Part shown: positions 1 to 8,170 of the stretch, piece by piece
Layout of the letters: each line of letters begins with the position of its first letter
Position numbering within the stretch: the first letter of the stretch is position 1
Source: CAIKMD01 sp036501365
GTDB lineage: Bacteria > Pseudomonadota > Alphaproteobacteria > ATCC43930 > CGMCC-115725
Length of the DNA: 64,000 bases
Assembly (NCBI GenBank): GCA_036501365.1
Contig: DASYAL010000033.1
Coordinates: forward strand, 1-64,000
Reading direction: 5' to 3'
Notes under the pieces: model-generated
The model's database searches: none
The model's input: the letters and a program-made list of their open reading frames with translations, nothing else
What the model was told of the DNA's origin: nothing
Position numbers and translations under genes: made by a program

Positions 1-2319
1 GCGCAGGGTCGGCGAGAGCATGCCCGACAGCGCCGCTTTGATGTCGTCGATCACGTCGTAGATGATCGAGTAATAGCGGATCTCGACACCGTCGCGCCGC
101 GCGAGGTTGCGCGCCTGCGGGTTGGCCCGCACGTTGAATCCCACGATGACCGCGTTCGAGGCCTTGGCGAGGATGACGTCGCTTTCGTTGATGCCGCCAA
201 CCGCCGCGTGCAGGACGCGCATCGCGACCTCGCCGGTCGAGAGCTTTTCGAGCGAGCCGGTGATCGCCTCGAGCGAGCCCTGCACGTCCGATTTCACCAC
301 CACCGCCAGCTCCTTGGCGGCGGCGCCGGCCGCGGCCTGGGCGAACATCTGCTCGAGCGTGCCGCGCGCGCCGATGGCGGCCTGCTGCTCGCGGCGGCGG
401 CGCTGACGATAGGCGGCGATGTCGCGCGCCTGCCCTTCATCGGCGGCGACGATGAAATCGTCGCCCGCCATCGGCGTGCCCGAAAGGCCGAGCACCTCGA
501 CCGGCATCGCCGGACCAGCCTCGTCGATATTCGTGCCGCGATCGTCGATTAGGGCGCGCACCCGGCCCCATTCGCTGCCGGCAACGAAAATGTCGCCGAC
601 CTTGAGCGTGCCGCGCTTGATCAGCACGGTCGCGACCGCGCCGCGGCCGCGCTCGAGCTGCGCCTCGATGACGCTGCCCTGCGCCGGGCGGTTGGGATTG
701 GCCTTGAGATCGAGGATTTCCGCCTGCAGGAGGATGGCTTCCTCGAGCTTGTCGAGATTGGTCTTCTTGGTCGCCGAGACCTCGACGTCGAGCACGTCGC
801 CGCTCAGTTTCTCGACTACGATCTCGTGCTGCAGCAATTCCTGCCGCACCTTGTCGGGATTGGCATCCGGCCGGTCGATCTTGTTGATGGCGATGATCAT
901 CGGCGCGCCCGCCGCCTTGGCGTGACGCAGCGCCTCGACCGTCTGTTCCTTGATCCCGTCATCAGCCGCGACCACCAGCACGACGATGTCGGTGACATGG
1001 GCGCCGCGGGCGCGCATCGCGGTGAAGGCCTGGTGGCCCGGCGTATCGATGAACGTGATGCGCTGGCCGCCTTTCAACGCCACCTGATAGGCACCGATGT
1101 GCTGGGTGATGCCGCCGGCCTCGCCGGCCGCGACGTCGGTCTGGCGCAGCGCGTCGAGGAGCGAGGTCTTGCCGTGATCGACATGGCCCATCACGGTCAC
1201 GACCGGCGGCCGCGGCTCGAGCGATTCCGGCGGATCCTCGTCGCCCTCGAGGCCGATCTCGACATCCGCCTCGGAGACACGCTTCAGCCGGTGGCCGAAT
1301 TCCGTGACGACGAGCTCCGCCGTGTCGGCATCGATGCTCTGGTTGATGGTCGCCATCACGCCAATCTTCATCAGCGCCTTGATGACATCGCCGCCGCGTT
1401 CGGCCATGCGATTAGCGAGTTCTTGCACGGTGATGGTCTCGGGCACGACGACGTCGCGCACAATCTTCGTCTGCTCCTGGAGCATTTGCAGCGCGCGCTG
1501 CTTTTCGCGCTCGCGGTGGCGCTTGACCGAAGCAAGACTGCGCTGGCGTTCGTCGTCGTCAGTATTGAGTACCTTGGTGACGGTGAGCTTCGGCGTGCGG
1601 CGGTGCTCGTCGCGCCGCGGTGGCGTCGCGGGACGGCGCGGACCCGCGCCTGGACGCTGGCCGCGCCGCGCCGGCGCTTCTTCCTCGACCTCTTCCTCGA
1701 CCGCCTTGATCTTGCCGGCCGCGGTCAGCGCCGCGACCTTGGCGGCGGCGGCCTTGCCGGCGCGATCCGCGACCTCGCGGCGCGAATCCTCGGCCGCTTT
1801 CTCGGCGGCCTTCTCGACCTTGCGGCGCTCGCTCTCCTCGGCCTGGCGCGCGGTCTTGTTGCGAGTCTCGTCGTCGGTCCGGCGGCGCTCGTCCTCTTCG
1901 GCAACGCTCGCCTCTTCGGCGGCGCGGCGCGCTGCTTCCTCGCGCTCGCGATCGGCATCGACCTGCGCCTGACGCTTCGATTCCTCGTCGGCGCGGATCG
2001 CGCCCTTGAGAGCCCGAACGCGATGCGCGCGCTCTTCCTCGGTCAAACCTTGCGGCAGAACGACCGGGCGGCGCGCCGGCGCCGCGGCGGGCTTGGCCGC
2101 GGCCGGCGCCGCCGTCGTTGCGGGCGGCGGCTCGATCGGCTTGTCCGAGCCGGGCCCGACGACACGCTTCTTGCGCACCTCGACCTGCACGGTCTTGGTG
2201 CGGCCATGCGGGAAGCTCTGGCGCACCTGACCGGTCTCGATCGGCTTGCGCAACTCGAGCTTTCCGCCGGTGCGGCCGAGGCTCAACGGCCGTTTATCCT
2301 GATCGGTACTATCGCTCAC
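1..2319 (-). CDS. infB: Translation initiation factor IF-2 (3' end cut by window edge)
   Basis: IF-2 is the GTPase that places initiator tRNA on the 30S subunit and promotes subunit joining. 773 codons are visible and the C-terminal tail lies outside the window. A long charged Ala/Glu/Arg-rich N-terminal region (about residues 60-270) is followed by an IF2_N segment (ETITVQELANRM) and the G domain with GHVDHGKTS (G1), DTPGH (G3) and NKID (G4), then the later beta-barrel domains. The start is GTG: the nearby ATG at 2323 is out of frame and runs into a stop after four codons. The GTG overlaps the stop of the ylxR-like gene by 4 bp (GTGA), so translation is probably coupled. It is the last visible gene of the rimP-nusA-ylxR-infB operon. 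Confidence 0.97.
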   Translation of the reverse strand, partial: MSDSTDQDKRPLSLGRTGGKLELRKPIETGQVRQSFPHGRTKTVQVEVRKKRVVGPGSDKPIEPPPATTAAPAAAKPAAAPARRPVVLPQGLTEEERAHRVRALKGAIRADEESKRQAQVDADREREEAARRAAEEASVAEEDERRRTDDETRNKTARQAEESERRKVEKAAEKAAEDSRREVADRAGKAAAAKVAALTAAGKIKAVEEEVEEEAPARRGQRPGAGPRRPATPPRRDEHRRTPKLTVTKVLNTDDDERQRSLASVKRHREREKQRALQMLQEQTKIVRDVVVPETITVQELANRMAERGGDVIKALMKIGVMATINQSIDADTAELVVTEFGHRLKRVSEADVEIGLEGDEDPPESLEPRPPVVTVMGHVDHGKTSLLDALRQTDVAAGEAGGITQHIGAYQVALKGGQRITFIDTPGHQAFTAMRARGAHVTDIVVLVVAADDGIKEQTVEALRHAKAAGAPMIIAINKIDRPDANPDKVRQELLQHEIVVEKLSGDVLDVEVSATKKTNLDKLEEAILLQAEILDLKANPNRPAQGSVIEAQLERGRGAVATVLIKRGTLKVGDIFVAGSEWGRVRALIDDRGTNIDEAGPAMPVEVLGLSGTPMAGDDFIVAADEGQARDIAAYRQRRRREQQAAIGARGTLEQMFAQAAAGAAAKELAVVVKSDVQGSLEAITGSLEKLSTGEVAMRVLHAAVGGINESDVILAKASNAVIVGFNVRANPQARNLARRDGVEIRYYSIIYDVIDDIKAALSGMLSPTLR

Positions 2320-2939
2320 TCATCCACCTTTACGCCCGCGCGGAAGCCTCGAAGGCGCCGCGCCTCGACAACGAACAAATCCGCGAGCCGCCCCTTGCCC
2401 AAGGCGGCATGAACTGCCCGCTCACGCCCGAACGCCACACCCAATTCGCGTGCGCTGAGACAAGCGACGCGCGGTAATGCCGAGGCAGCGGAAGCGAGCT
2501 TTTCCTGCCCGTCCGCCGCTGCGTCGGTCGCCTCGACGAGCACCGCCGCCTTGCCCTCGGTCAGCGCGGTCTTGACCCGCACGAACCCCGCGACCGCGAG
2601 ACCCGCCCGCCGCGCGAGGCCGAGAATTTCGATGCAGCGCTGCGCGAGCAGTGCCTCGATGCGATCCTCAAGCCCGCCTGGAACGACGGCCGGCGCCTTC
2701 GCGGCGCGCGCAAAAACCCGCTTGCCCGCCGCTTCCATCACTATATCCCGCTGTGCCGTCAACCACAAACCCCGGCCCGGCAGCTTGCCCGCGATGTCGG
2801 GCACGACCTGGCCGGCGGGATCGAGGACGAAGCGCAACAGCGCGCTTTTCGGCCGCACCGCGCCGGTGACGAGACAGCGCCGCGACGCGCCGGTCGGCGT
2901 CTCGCCGGTCCCGTCGTCAACCAAGGCAGGCTCGACCAA
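2316..2939 (-). CDS. ylxR: YlxR-type RNA-binding protein fused to an L7Ae-like domain
   Basis: This 207-residue protein carries an N-terminal YlxR/DUF448 domain (RRCLVTGAVRPKSALLRFV, about residues 20-38) and a C-terminal L7Ae/L30e-like RNA-binding domain (from about residue 95, with ILGLARRAG and the VRVKTALTEGKAAVLVEA strand-helix). Gram-positive YlxR proteins have only the first domain; the fusion is a usual alphaproteobacterial form. The start appears to be TTG at 2939, 6 bp after the nusA stop; no ATG lies between it and the conserved domain. The gene sits between nusA and infB, and its stop overlaps the infB start. A role in transcription, translation or RNase P modulation is inferred from the family, not visible here. 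Confidence 0.88.
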   Translation of the reverse strand: MVEPALVDDGTGETPTGASRRCLVTGAVRPKSALLRFVLDPAGQVVPDIAGKLPGRGLWLTAQRDIVMEAAGKRVFARAAKAPAVVPGGLEDRIEALLAQRCIEILGLARRAGLAVAGFVRVKTALTEGKAAVLVEATDAAADGQEKLASAASALPRVACLSARELGVAFGRERAVHAALGKGRLADLFVVEARRLRGFRAGVKVDE

Positions 2940-2945
2940 ACGGCG

Positions 2946-4487
2946 CTACTCCCCCGCCGCGGGCTTCTCGGCCGCGGGCTCGCCCTCGAACCAGTGGGCG
3001 CGCGCCGCCATGATGATGGCGTTGGCCTGATCCTCTTCCAGCTTCGCGCCCGCGCCAGCCACCTCGATCAGCTCGTCGGCGGCGAGATCGGCGAGGTCGT
3101 CGAGCGTCTTCACGCCCTTCTCGCCGACGGCCACCAGCAAGGCGGGCGTCATCCCCTCGATCGCCGCGATGTCGTCGCCGACGCCAAGCTCCTTGCGGCG
3201 GCTCTCGAAACGCTCGTTCTGCTCCTGCAGGAAGGTCTGCGCCCGCTGTTGCAGTTCGCCGGCGACGGTCTCGTCAAAGCCCTCGACGCTCGCCAGCTCC
3301 TCGATCGCGACAAAGGCGACCTCCTCGACCGACGTGAAGCCTTCGGTGACGAGGAGGTGGGCGATCACGTCGTCGACATCGAGCGCCTCGATGAACATTT
3401 TCGAGCGCGTGCGGAACTCTTCCTGACGCCGCTCGCTTTCCTCGGCCTCGGTCAGGATGTCGATGTCCCAGCCGGTGAGCTGCGAGGCGAGGCGCACATT
3501 CTGGCCGCGGCGGCCGATCGCCAACGAGAGCTGGTCGTCGGGCACGACGACCTCGATGCGGCGCTGCTCCTCGTCCATCACCACCTTGGCGACCTCGGCC
3601 GGCGCCAGCGCGTTGACGACGAAGGTCGCGGGATCCTGCGACCACGGGATGATGTCGATCTTCTCGCCCTGAAGCTCGGCGACGACCGCCTGGACGCGCG
3701 AGCCACGCATGCCGACGCAGGCGCCGACCGGATCGATGCCGCTGTCGTTCGAAATGACGGCGATCTTGGCGCGGCTGCCGGGATCGCGCGCCACTGCCTT
3801 GATCTCGATGATGCCGTCGTAGATCTCGGGCACTTCCTGGGCGAAGAGTTTCGCCATGAATTGCGGATGAGTGCGCGAAAGGAAGATCTGCGGCCCGCGC
3901 ACCTCTTGGCGCACGTCGTAGATATAGGCGCGCACGCGCTCGCCCTGGCGGAAGCTCTCGCGCGGCAACAGCTCATCGCGCCGCAAGATCGCCTCGGCGC
4001 GCCCAAGATCGACGACGATGTTGCCGAACTCGACGCGCTTGACGAGGCCGTTGACGATCTCGCCGACGCGGTCCTTGAACTCGTTGTACTGGCGCTGACG
4101 CTCGGCGTCGCGCACGCGCTGCACGATCACCTGCTTCGCGGTCTGCGCGGCGATACGGCCGAAATCAATCGGCGGCAACGGATCGGTGAGGAAATCGCCG
4201 ATCTCGGCTTCGGGGTTGAGGCGCTTGGCCTCCTCGAGCTTGATCTGCGTCGCCTCGTTCTCGATCGGGTCGGCGACCTCGCGGAAACGCATCAGCTTGA
4301 TCTCGCCGTTCTTGCGGTCGATCTCGGCGCGGATGTCGTATTCGAGCCCGTATTTCGAGCGGCCGGCCTTCTGGATCGCCTGCTCCATCGCCTGAAGCAC
4401 TTCGTCGCGATCGATGCCCTTGTCGCGCGCGACCGTGTCGGCGACTTGCAGGAGCTCGGGTCTCGGATAGGAAGCGGTGATGGCCAT
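2946..4487 (-). CDS. nusA: Transcription termination/antitermination factor NusA
   Basis: NusA (513 aa) binds RNA polymerase and nascent RNA and tunes pausing, termination and antitermination. The ATG at 4487 gives the expected N-terminus (MAITASYPRPELLQVADTVA). The order is an N-terminal polymerase-binding domain (1-125), an S1 domain (about 135-200), two KH domains (conserved IGRRGQNVRLASQLTGWDID near 320-340) and a C-terminal acidic helix-hairpin-helix repeat region (about 365-500). The frame stays open upstream of this ATG as far as 5030, but that stretch lies over rimP and has no NusA similarity. The gene is 29 bp downstream of rimP and 6 bp upstream of the ylxR-like gene. Confidence 0.97.
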   Translation of the reverse strand: MAITASYPRPELLQVADTVARDKGIDRDEVLQAMEQAIQKAGRSKYGLEYDIRAEIDRKNGEIKLMRFREVADPIENEATQIKLEEAKRLNPEAEIGDFLTDPLPPIDFGRIAAQTAKQVIVQRVRDAERQRQYNEFKDRVGEIVNGLVKRVEFGNIVVDLGRAEAILRRDELLPRESFRQGERVRAYIYDVRQEVRGPQIFLSRTHPQFMAKLFAQEVPEIYDGIIEIKAVARDPGSRAKIAVISNDSGIDPVGACVGMRGSRVQAVVAELQGEKIDIIPWSQDPATFVVNALAPAEVAKVVMDEEQRRIEVVVPDDQLSLAIGRRGQNVRLASQLTGWDIDILTEAEESERRQEEFRTRSKMFIEALDVDDVIAHLLVTEGFTSVEEVAFVAIEELASVEGFDETVAGELQQRAQTFLQEQNERFESRRKELGVGDDIAAIEGMTPALLVAVGEKGVKTLDDLADLAADELIEVAGAGAKLEEDQANAIIMAARAHWFEGEPAAEKPAAGE

Positions 4488-4516
4488 GACGACCTTCTCT
4501 GATGAAGTGGCTTTGT

Positions 4517-5008
4517 TTAACTGTGGCTTTGCGGCTGCGTCGCCGCGATTAATTCGTCGGTTAGCACGAGCTTGGCGCGCGCAATGGCATCGAGCGGCAG
4601 GCGCAGCGTGTCTGCGCCGACCATGAGCTTGGCGTCGTCGCCTTCGAGGCCCATGAGCTTGCCGCGGAAACGGCGGCGCCCGTCGACCGGACGCTGCAAC
4701 TCGATCTTCGCCTCGAAACCGGCAAAGCGCTCGTAATCGGCGCGGCGGGTCAAAGGCCGGTCGATGCCGGGCGAGCTGATTTCGAGCACATAGGACGAGC
4801 TGATCGGATCGGCGACGTCGAGCAGCGCCGAAACGGTGTGGCTCACCGTCGTGCAGTCCTCGACCGTCATCGCGCCGCTGTCGTCGCGCTCGGCCATGAT
4901 CTGCAAGGTCGGGCGGCGGCCGCCGGTGAGGGCGATGCGCACGATGCTGTAGCCCATCGCCGCCAGCGATGGCGCGATCATGCTCTCGATTTTGCCCGCG
5001 TCGAACAC
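4517..5008 (-). CDS. rimP: Ribosome maturation factor RimP
   Basis: RimP (163 aa as called) helps assemble the 30S subunit. The family core is clear: IAPSLAAMGYSIVRI, LEISSPGIDRPLTR and a C-terminal SH3-like half with FRGKLMGLEGDD. The frame stays open back into the upstream terminator hairpin (5083), which cannot be coding if that hairpin is an attenuator. I therefore chose GTG at 5008, which leaves the N-terminal helix FDAGKIESMIAPSLAAMG aligned with the E. coli start. A GGAG lies about 14 nt upstream. ATG at 4981 would remove part of the first helix. It is the first gene of rimP-nusA-ylxR-infB. Confidence 0.92.
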   Translation of the reverse strand: MFDAGKIESMIAPSLAAMGYSIVRIALTGGRRPTLQIMAERDDSGAMTVEDCTTVSHTVSALLDVADPISSSYVLEISSPGIDRPLTRRADYERFAGFEAKIELQRPVDGRRRFRGKLMGLEGDDAKLMVGADTLRLPLDAIARAKLVLTDELIAATQPQSHS

Positions 5009-5059
5009 GACGGTTACCGTAGCTCCGCACGCAAAGGGTTCAAATCTCGAGTCCCATAA

Positions 5060-5083
5060 CAAAAAGTGGGCCTCGCGGCCCAC
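5060..5083 (-). terminator. Intrinsic terminator in the rimP leader (attenuator)
   Basis: Read on the minus strand, a perfect 7-bp stem GTGGGCC/GGCCCAC with a GCGA loop is followed by TTTTTGTT. It lies 52 bp upstream of the rimP start and downstream of the candidate promoter, so it must be read through to express rimP-nusA-infB. Position and shape match the attenuator known in alphaproteobacteria as the rimP leader. Confidence 0.8.
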
Positions 5084-5093
5084 CGATCAGACA

Positions 5094-5109
5094 ACCTAGC
5101 GAACTAGGT
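5094..5109 (-). promoter_or_regulatory. UUCG-loop hairpin in the rimP leader
   Basis: ACCTAG-TTCG-CTAGGT on the minus strand makes a 6-bp stem closed by a stable UUCG tetraloop. It starts just downstream of the candidate promoter and ends 10 nt before the terminator stem. It could be a stabilising 5' hairpin or part of an alternative fold that competes with the terminator; no long antiterminator pairing was found by eye. Confidence 0.6.
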
Positions 5110-5131
5110 CTATGGACTCTTATTTTGCTGG

Positions 5132-5159
5132 AATATAGCGCCCTTACGCCGCTTTGCAA
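5132..5159 (-). promoter_or_regulatory. Candidate sigma-70 promoter for the rimP operon
   Basis: On the minus strand TTGCAA (-35, 5159-5154) and TATATT (-10, 5137-5132) are separated by 16 bp. It lies just downstream of the trmB stop and upstream of the leader hairpins, the expected place for a promoter of rimP-nusA-ylxR-infB. Assigned from consensus similarity only. Confidence 0.5.
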
Positions 5160-5174
5160 GATCGGGCCGAGCGA

Positions 5175-5879
5175 TTATCGCGCGCGCCGGCGATAAAAAA
5201 ACAGCCGCGCCGGACGGCCTTGCGCGGCGGCCTTCTGCTCGTAGCGCGTCGCCGGCCAATCGGCCGGCCGGGGCACGGGATCGAGCGCAACGAAATCGGC
5301 ATGCGCCGCCAGCCGCTCGTCGATCCATTGCGCATAATCGGCATCGTCGGTCGCGACGCGCAGCTCGGCGCCGTCGCGCAGCGCCGCGGCAAGCGCATCG
5401 AGCGTTTCGCGCGATACGATGCGGCGTTTCTTGTGGCGCTCTTTCGGCCAGGGATCGGGGAAAAGGACGAAAGCGCGGTCGAGGCTTTGCGGCGCGAGCG
5501 CCGCAATCAGCAGACGCGCATCGTCGACGAACAGCCGTACATTGCCGAGCTTGCGGCTGTCGATCTCCGCCAACAGCCGCGCGATCCCGGGCTCGAATAC
5601 TTCGCTGCCGATGTGGCCGCAATCGCTATGCGTCGCGGCCTGAAAGGCGAGATGCTCGCCGCCGCCGAAGCCGATCTCGAACCAGATCTCGCGGACCGCG
5701 CTGCCGAACAGGTGGCGCGGATCGAGCGGCGCGCCGCCCGCGGGCAACGCGAAACGGAGTTGCGGCAGCAGTGTCTCGACCAGCGCGCGCTGGCCCGCAC
5801 GCAAGGCGCGGCCGCGGCGTCGGCCATAGAGGCGCCGCTGCGGTGCGGCGCTGTTCGCGCGCGTCGTCGGAGAATCCAT
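5175..5879 (-). CDS. trmB: tRNA (guanine-N7-)-methyltransferase TrmB
   Basis: TrmB (234 aa) methylates G46 in the variable loop of tRNAs using S-adenosylmethionine. Visible motifs are the SAM-binding EIGFGGGEHL, the FPDPWPK signature with following KKRR, and the C-terminal TRYEQKA. The start is ATG at 5879. The gene is 30 bp downstream of the XRE regulator and upstream of the rimP leader. In many alphaproteobacteria metK, which makes the SAM this enzyme consumes, lies between the regulator and trmB; it is missing here. Confidence 0.95.
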   Translation of the reverse strand: MDSPTTRANSAAPQRRLYGRRRGRALRAGQRALVETLLPQLRFALPAGGAPLDPRHLFGSAVREIWFEIGFGGGEHLAFQAATHSDCGHIGSEVFEPGIARLLAEIDSRKLGNVRLFVDDARLLIAALAPQSLDRAFVLFPDPWPKERHKKRRIVSRETLDALAAALRDGAELRVATDDADYAQWIDERLAAHADFVALDPVPRPADWPATRYEQKAAAQGRPARLFFYRRRAR

Positions 5880-5909
5880 GACGAATGGGACAAGACGGCG
5901 CTTACGCCG

Positions 5910-6371
5910 TCAAGCTTCCACGGACGACTTCGCCTCGGCGTCTTTCGCGCTCGGATAGGCGGCGGCAAGCGCCTTGGTGAGTTCGAAAACGCGGCGCTTG
6001 ATCTGTGGATCGGCGATGCGCAGATAGGCGCGGACCAATTCGAGGGTCTCGCGCTTCATCATCGGATCGGGCTGATAAGGATCGGGCGACGCGTCGCCGT
6101 TGGCGGCCAGCGCCAGCCGGCCGCCGTACTCATCGAAGAAATACGCCACCGGTACGTCGAGGACGCAAGAGAGGTCATGGAGACGACTGGCGCCGATACG
6201 ATTGGCGCCGCGCTCGTATTTCTGCACCTGCTGGAAGGTGAGGCCGAGTGCATCGCCCAATTTTTCCTGACTCATTCCGAGCAGCGTCCGCCGGAGGCGA
6301 ACGCGTGACCCGACATGAACGTCAACGGGATTGGGCTTGTCGGATTTTTGTCTTCGCCCTGGATTGATCAT
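5910..6371 (-). CDS. XRE-family helix-turn-helix regulator of the lnt-metK-trmB region
   Basis: This is a 153-aa DNA-binding protein with an HTH_3 domain at about residues 20-75 (VGSRVRLRRTLLGMSQEKLG, LTFQQVQKYERGANRIGASR). The family is very conserved in alphaproteobacteria and usually sits immediately upstream of metK. The ATG at 6371 is preferred; the frame opens earlier with TTG at 6425, but the extra 18 residues are not like the family. No good Shine-Dalgarno precedes either. The C-terminal part (RETLELVRAYLRIADPQIKR) is also typical of the family. The target is unknown; a palindrome upstream (6446-6458) could be its own operator. Confidence 0.9.
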   Translation of the reverse strand: MINPGRRQKSDKPNPVDVHVGSRVRLRRTLLGMSQEKLGDALGLTFQQVQKYERGANRIGASRLHDLSCVLDVPVAYFFDEYGGRLALAANGDASPDPYQPDPMMKRETLELVRAYLRIADPQIKRRVFELTKALAAAYPSAKDAEAKSSVEA

Positions 6372-6445
6372 TCTATGCTTAGCGCCGGGCCGATAACCGC
6401 GACCCAGACCTCCACCAAAACTCAACCGACCGCTGTCACACGGTT

Positions 6446-6458
6446 GTTATGCACTAAC
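6446..6458. promoter_or_regulatory. Palindrome upstream of the XRE regulator, possible operator
   Basis: GTTATGCACTAAC is a 4-bp inverted repeat (GTTA/TAAC) around a TGCAC centre, 75 bp upstream of the regulator start. XRE proteins often bind short palindromes in their own promoters, but this assignment is only positional. Confidence 0.25.
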
Positions 6459-6496
6459 ATGCGGGTGCACGCCTTTCTAGTAAGAAAATCGCTTGA

Positions 6497-6528
6497 CGCG
6501 CGGCCTCTTTGCCGCACGCGGCCGCGCG
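6497..6528. other. GC-rich hairpin between lnt and the XRE gene
   Basis: CGCGCGGCC (6497-6505) and GGCCGCGCG (6520-6528) form a 9-bp stem with a 14-nt loop just beyond the lnt stop. On the minus strand only a short TTTT follows at a distance of 7 nt, so it is at best a weak terminator or an mRNA 3'-end stabiliser for lnt. Confidence 0.4.
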
Positions 6529-6541
6529 TGTTTTGGAAACC

Positions 6542-8170
6542 TCAGATTTTACGAGCGAAACGGTCGTTGCGGAACCGCTGCCACAACAATGCCACAATAA
6601 TTCCTAGTATTGCGGCGAAGAAAGACGTGTCGCGCCAGCGGCTGTAGAGCGTCGGCGGCAACGCTTGCGGCAACCTCACATCGAGGACGCCGACGGCGTT
6701 GAGATCGAGCCGTTCGACGACACGGCCATAAGGATCGAACATCGCCGAGATGCCGTTGTCGCCGTCGCGCGCCAGCGGCAGCCCTTCCTCGATCGCGCGC
6801 AAGCGCGCGATCGCGACGTGCTGGAACGGACCCGAGGTGAAGCCGTACCACGCGTCGTCGGTGATGTTGAGCAGCCAGGCGGGCCGGTCCTGGGGATCGA
6901 CGACGGCACCGGGAAAGATCGCTTCATAGCAAATCAGCGGGCTGAACGGCGGCAGGCCCGGCAACGCGATGGTGCGCGGTCCGGTGCCGGCGGAAAAATC
7001 GATCGTGCCGGGCGTGATCTTCTGGATCGGCAAGATGCCGCGCAGCGGTACGTATTCGCCGAACGGCACGAGATGGAACTTGTCGTAGCTGGCGCGGATC
7101 GTGCCGTTGTGGTCGATCGCGACGAGGCTGTTCCAGACATGGGTCGGCGCTTGCGGCGCCGGATCCGTGCGCGTCGTGCCAGCGATGATATAACCGTTGG
7201 CCGGTGCCGCCTGTGCAAGCGCCTGGCGCGCGCCGCCGTCGCGATCGAGAAACGGCGGCGCGGCATCTTCGGGCCAGATGATCGCCGTGGGCGCCACCGC
7301 CGCCGGGGAGGTGCTGAGCGCGAACAGCCGGCGGAAATTGCCGAGCAGCTGCGCCGGATCGTTCTTGAAGGTCTGCGGGATCGAGGGCTGCACCAGGCGG
7401 AGGGTGATGCCGGGCACATCGCCGGGATGCCCTTGCGCCAAGCGGTGAGCGCCCCAGGCCGCCGGCAGCGCGATGAGCAAGACCGCGGCGAGCAGCGCGA
7501 GCCAGCGCCGGCCGGAAAAATCGCCCAGCCGCGCCGGCAGGCAAGCGGCGAGGATGGTGATCAGGCTGAGGCCGTAAATCCCGACGAGCGATGCGATCTG
7601 CAACATCGCGATCGCCCCCGGGAACGCGCCCGACCAGGCATAGCCGATGAGGTTCCAGGGAAAGCCGGTAAGGATGTGGCCACGCAGCCATTCGGCGCCG
7701 GCCCAGCACACGGCCAGCGCCAGCACGCGGCCCGTGCCGCCGAGCCGCAGCCCGCGGCACAGCGCATGGCTTGCCGCAAGCGCCGCGGCGGTGAAGATCG
7801 CGAGACCTGCCGGCACGCCCGCGACCGCGAAAGGCACCAGCCACCAGAACTGTGCGAGATCGATGAACAGCGCCGCCGCGATCCAATAAAGCCCGGCGAG
7901 GAAAAAGCCGAAGCCGAAGCTCCAGCCCAAGGCGAAGGCGGATTTGTAGCCGACATTGCCGTCGGCGAGCCAAACCAGTCCCGGAAAGGCGATCAGCAGC
8001 ACCGGCGTCATGTCGACCGGCGGGAGCGAGGCGGCGGCGAGCGCGCCGAGGAGCAGGGCGGCGAGATGACGACGCCGGCCGGTGAGGCTCGCGAGCCACA
8101 GCGCGGCGCGCTGCAGGGGCGCCACCGGCCCGGCGCTGCCGCGTAATTCCAGCGCTGGCGCGTCAGCCAT
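6542..8170 (-). CDS. lnt: Apolipoprotein N-acyltransferase
   Basis: Lnt (542 aa) is the inner-membrane enzyme that adds the third acyl chain to the N-terminal cysteine of lipoproteins. The N-terminal half has about six to seven membrane segments; a periplasmic nitrilase-like domain follows, with the Glu of IIWPED, the Lys of YDKFHLVPFGEY and the Cys of PLICYEAIFP as the catalytic triad. A last membrane helix precedes the C-terminus. The late LPLARDGDNGISAMFDP motif differs from the more common RAANTG/RSTNTG version. The ATG at 8170 overlaps the corC stop by 8 bp. Confidence 0.95.
   Translation of the reverse strand: MADAPALELRGSAGPVAPLQRAALWLASLTGRRRHLAALLLGALAAASLPPVDMTPVLLIAFPGLVWLADGNVGYKSAFALGWSFGFGFFLAGLYWIAAALFIDLAQFWWLVPFAVAGVPAGLAIFTAAALAASHALCRGLRLGGTGRVLALAVCWAGAEWLRGHILTGFPWNLIGYAWSGAFPGAIAMLQIASLVGIYGLSLITILAACLPARLGDFSGRRWLALLAAVLLIALPAAWGAHRLAQGHPGDVPGITLRLVQPSIPQTFKNDPAQLLGNFRRLFALSTSPAAVAPTAIIWPEDAAPPFLDRDGGARQALAQAAPANGYIIAGTTRTDPAPQAPTHVWNSLVAIDHNGTIRASYDKFHLVPFGEYVPLRGILPIQKITPGTIDFSAGTGPRTIALPGLPPFSPLICYEAIFPGAVVDPQDRPAWLLNITDDAWYGFTSGPFQHVAIARLRAIEEGLPLARDGDNGISAMFDPYGRVVERLDLNAVGVLDVRLPQALPPTLYSRWRDTSFFAAILGIIVALLWQRFRNDRFARKI

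Noticed and set aside
826..2412. 528-codon open frame on the plus strand
   Set aside because: It overlays infB on the minus strand; its translation is a compositional shadow and has no family motifs, whereas the infB frame carries GHVDHGKTS and NKID.
5009..5083. Longer RimP N-terminus beginning at 5083
   Set aside because: It would translate through the terminator hairpin and add 25 residues not seen in the family.
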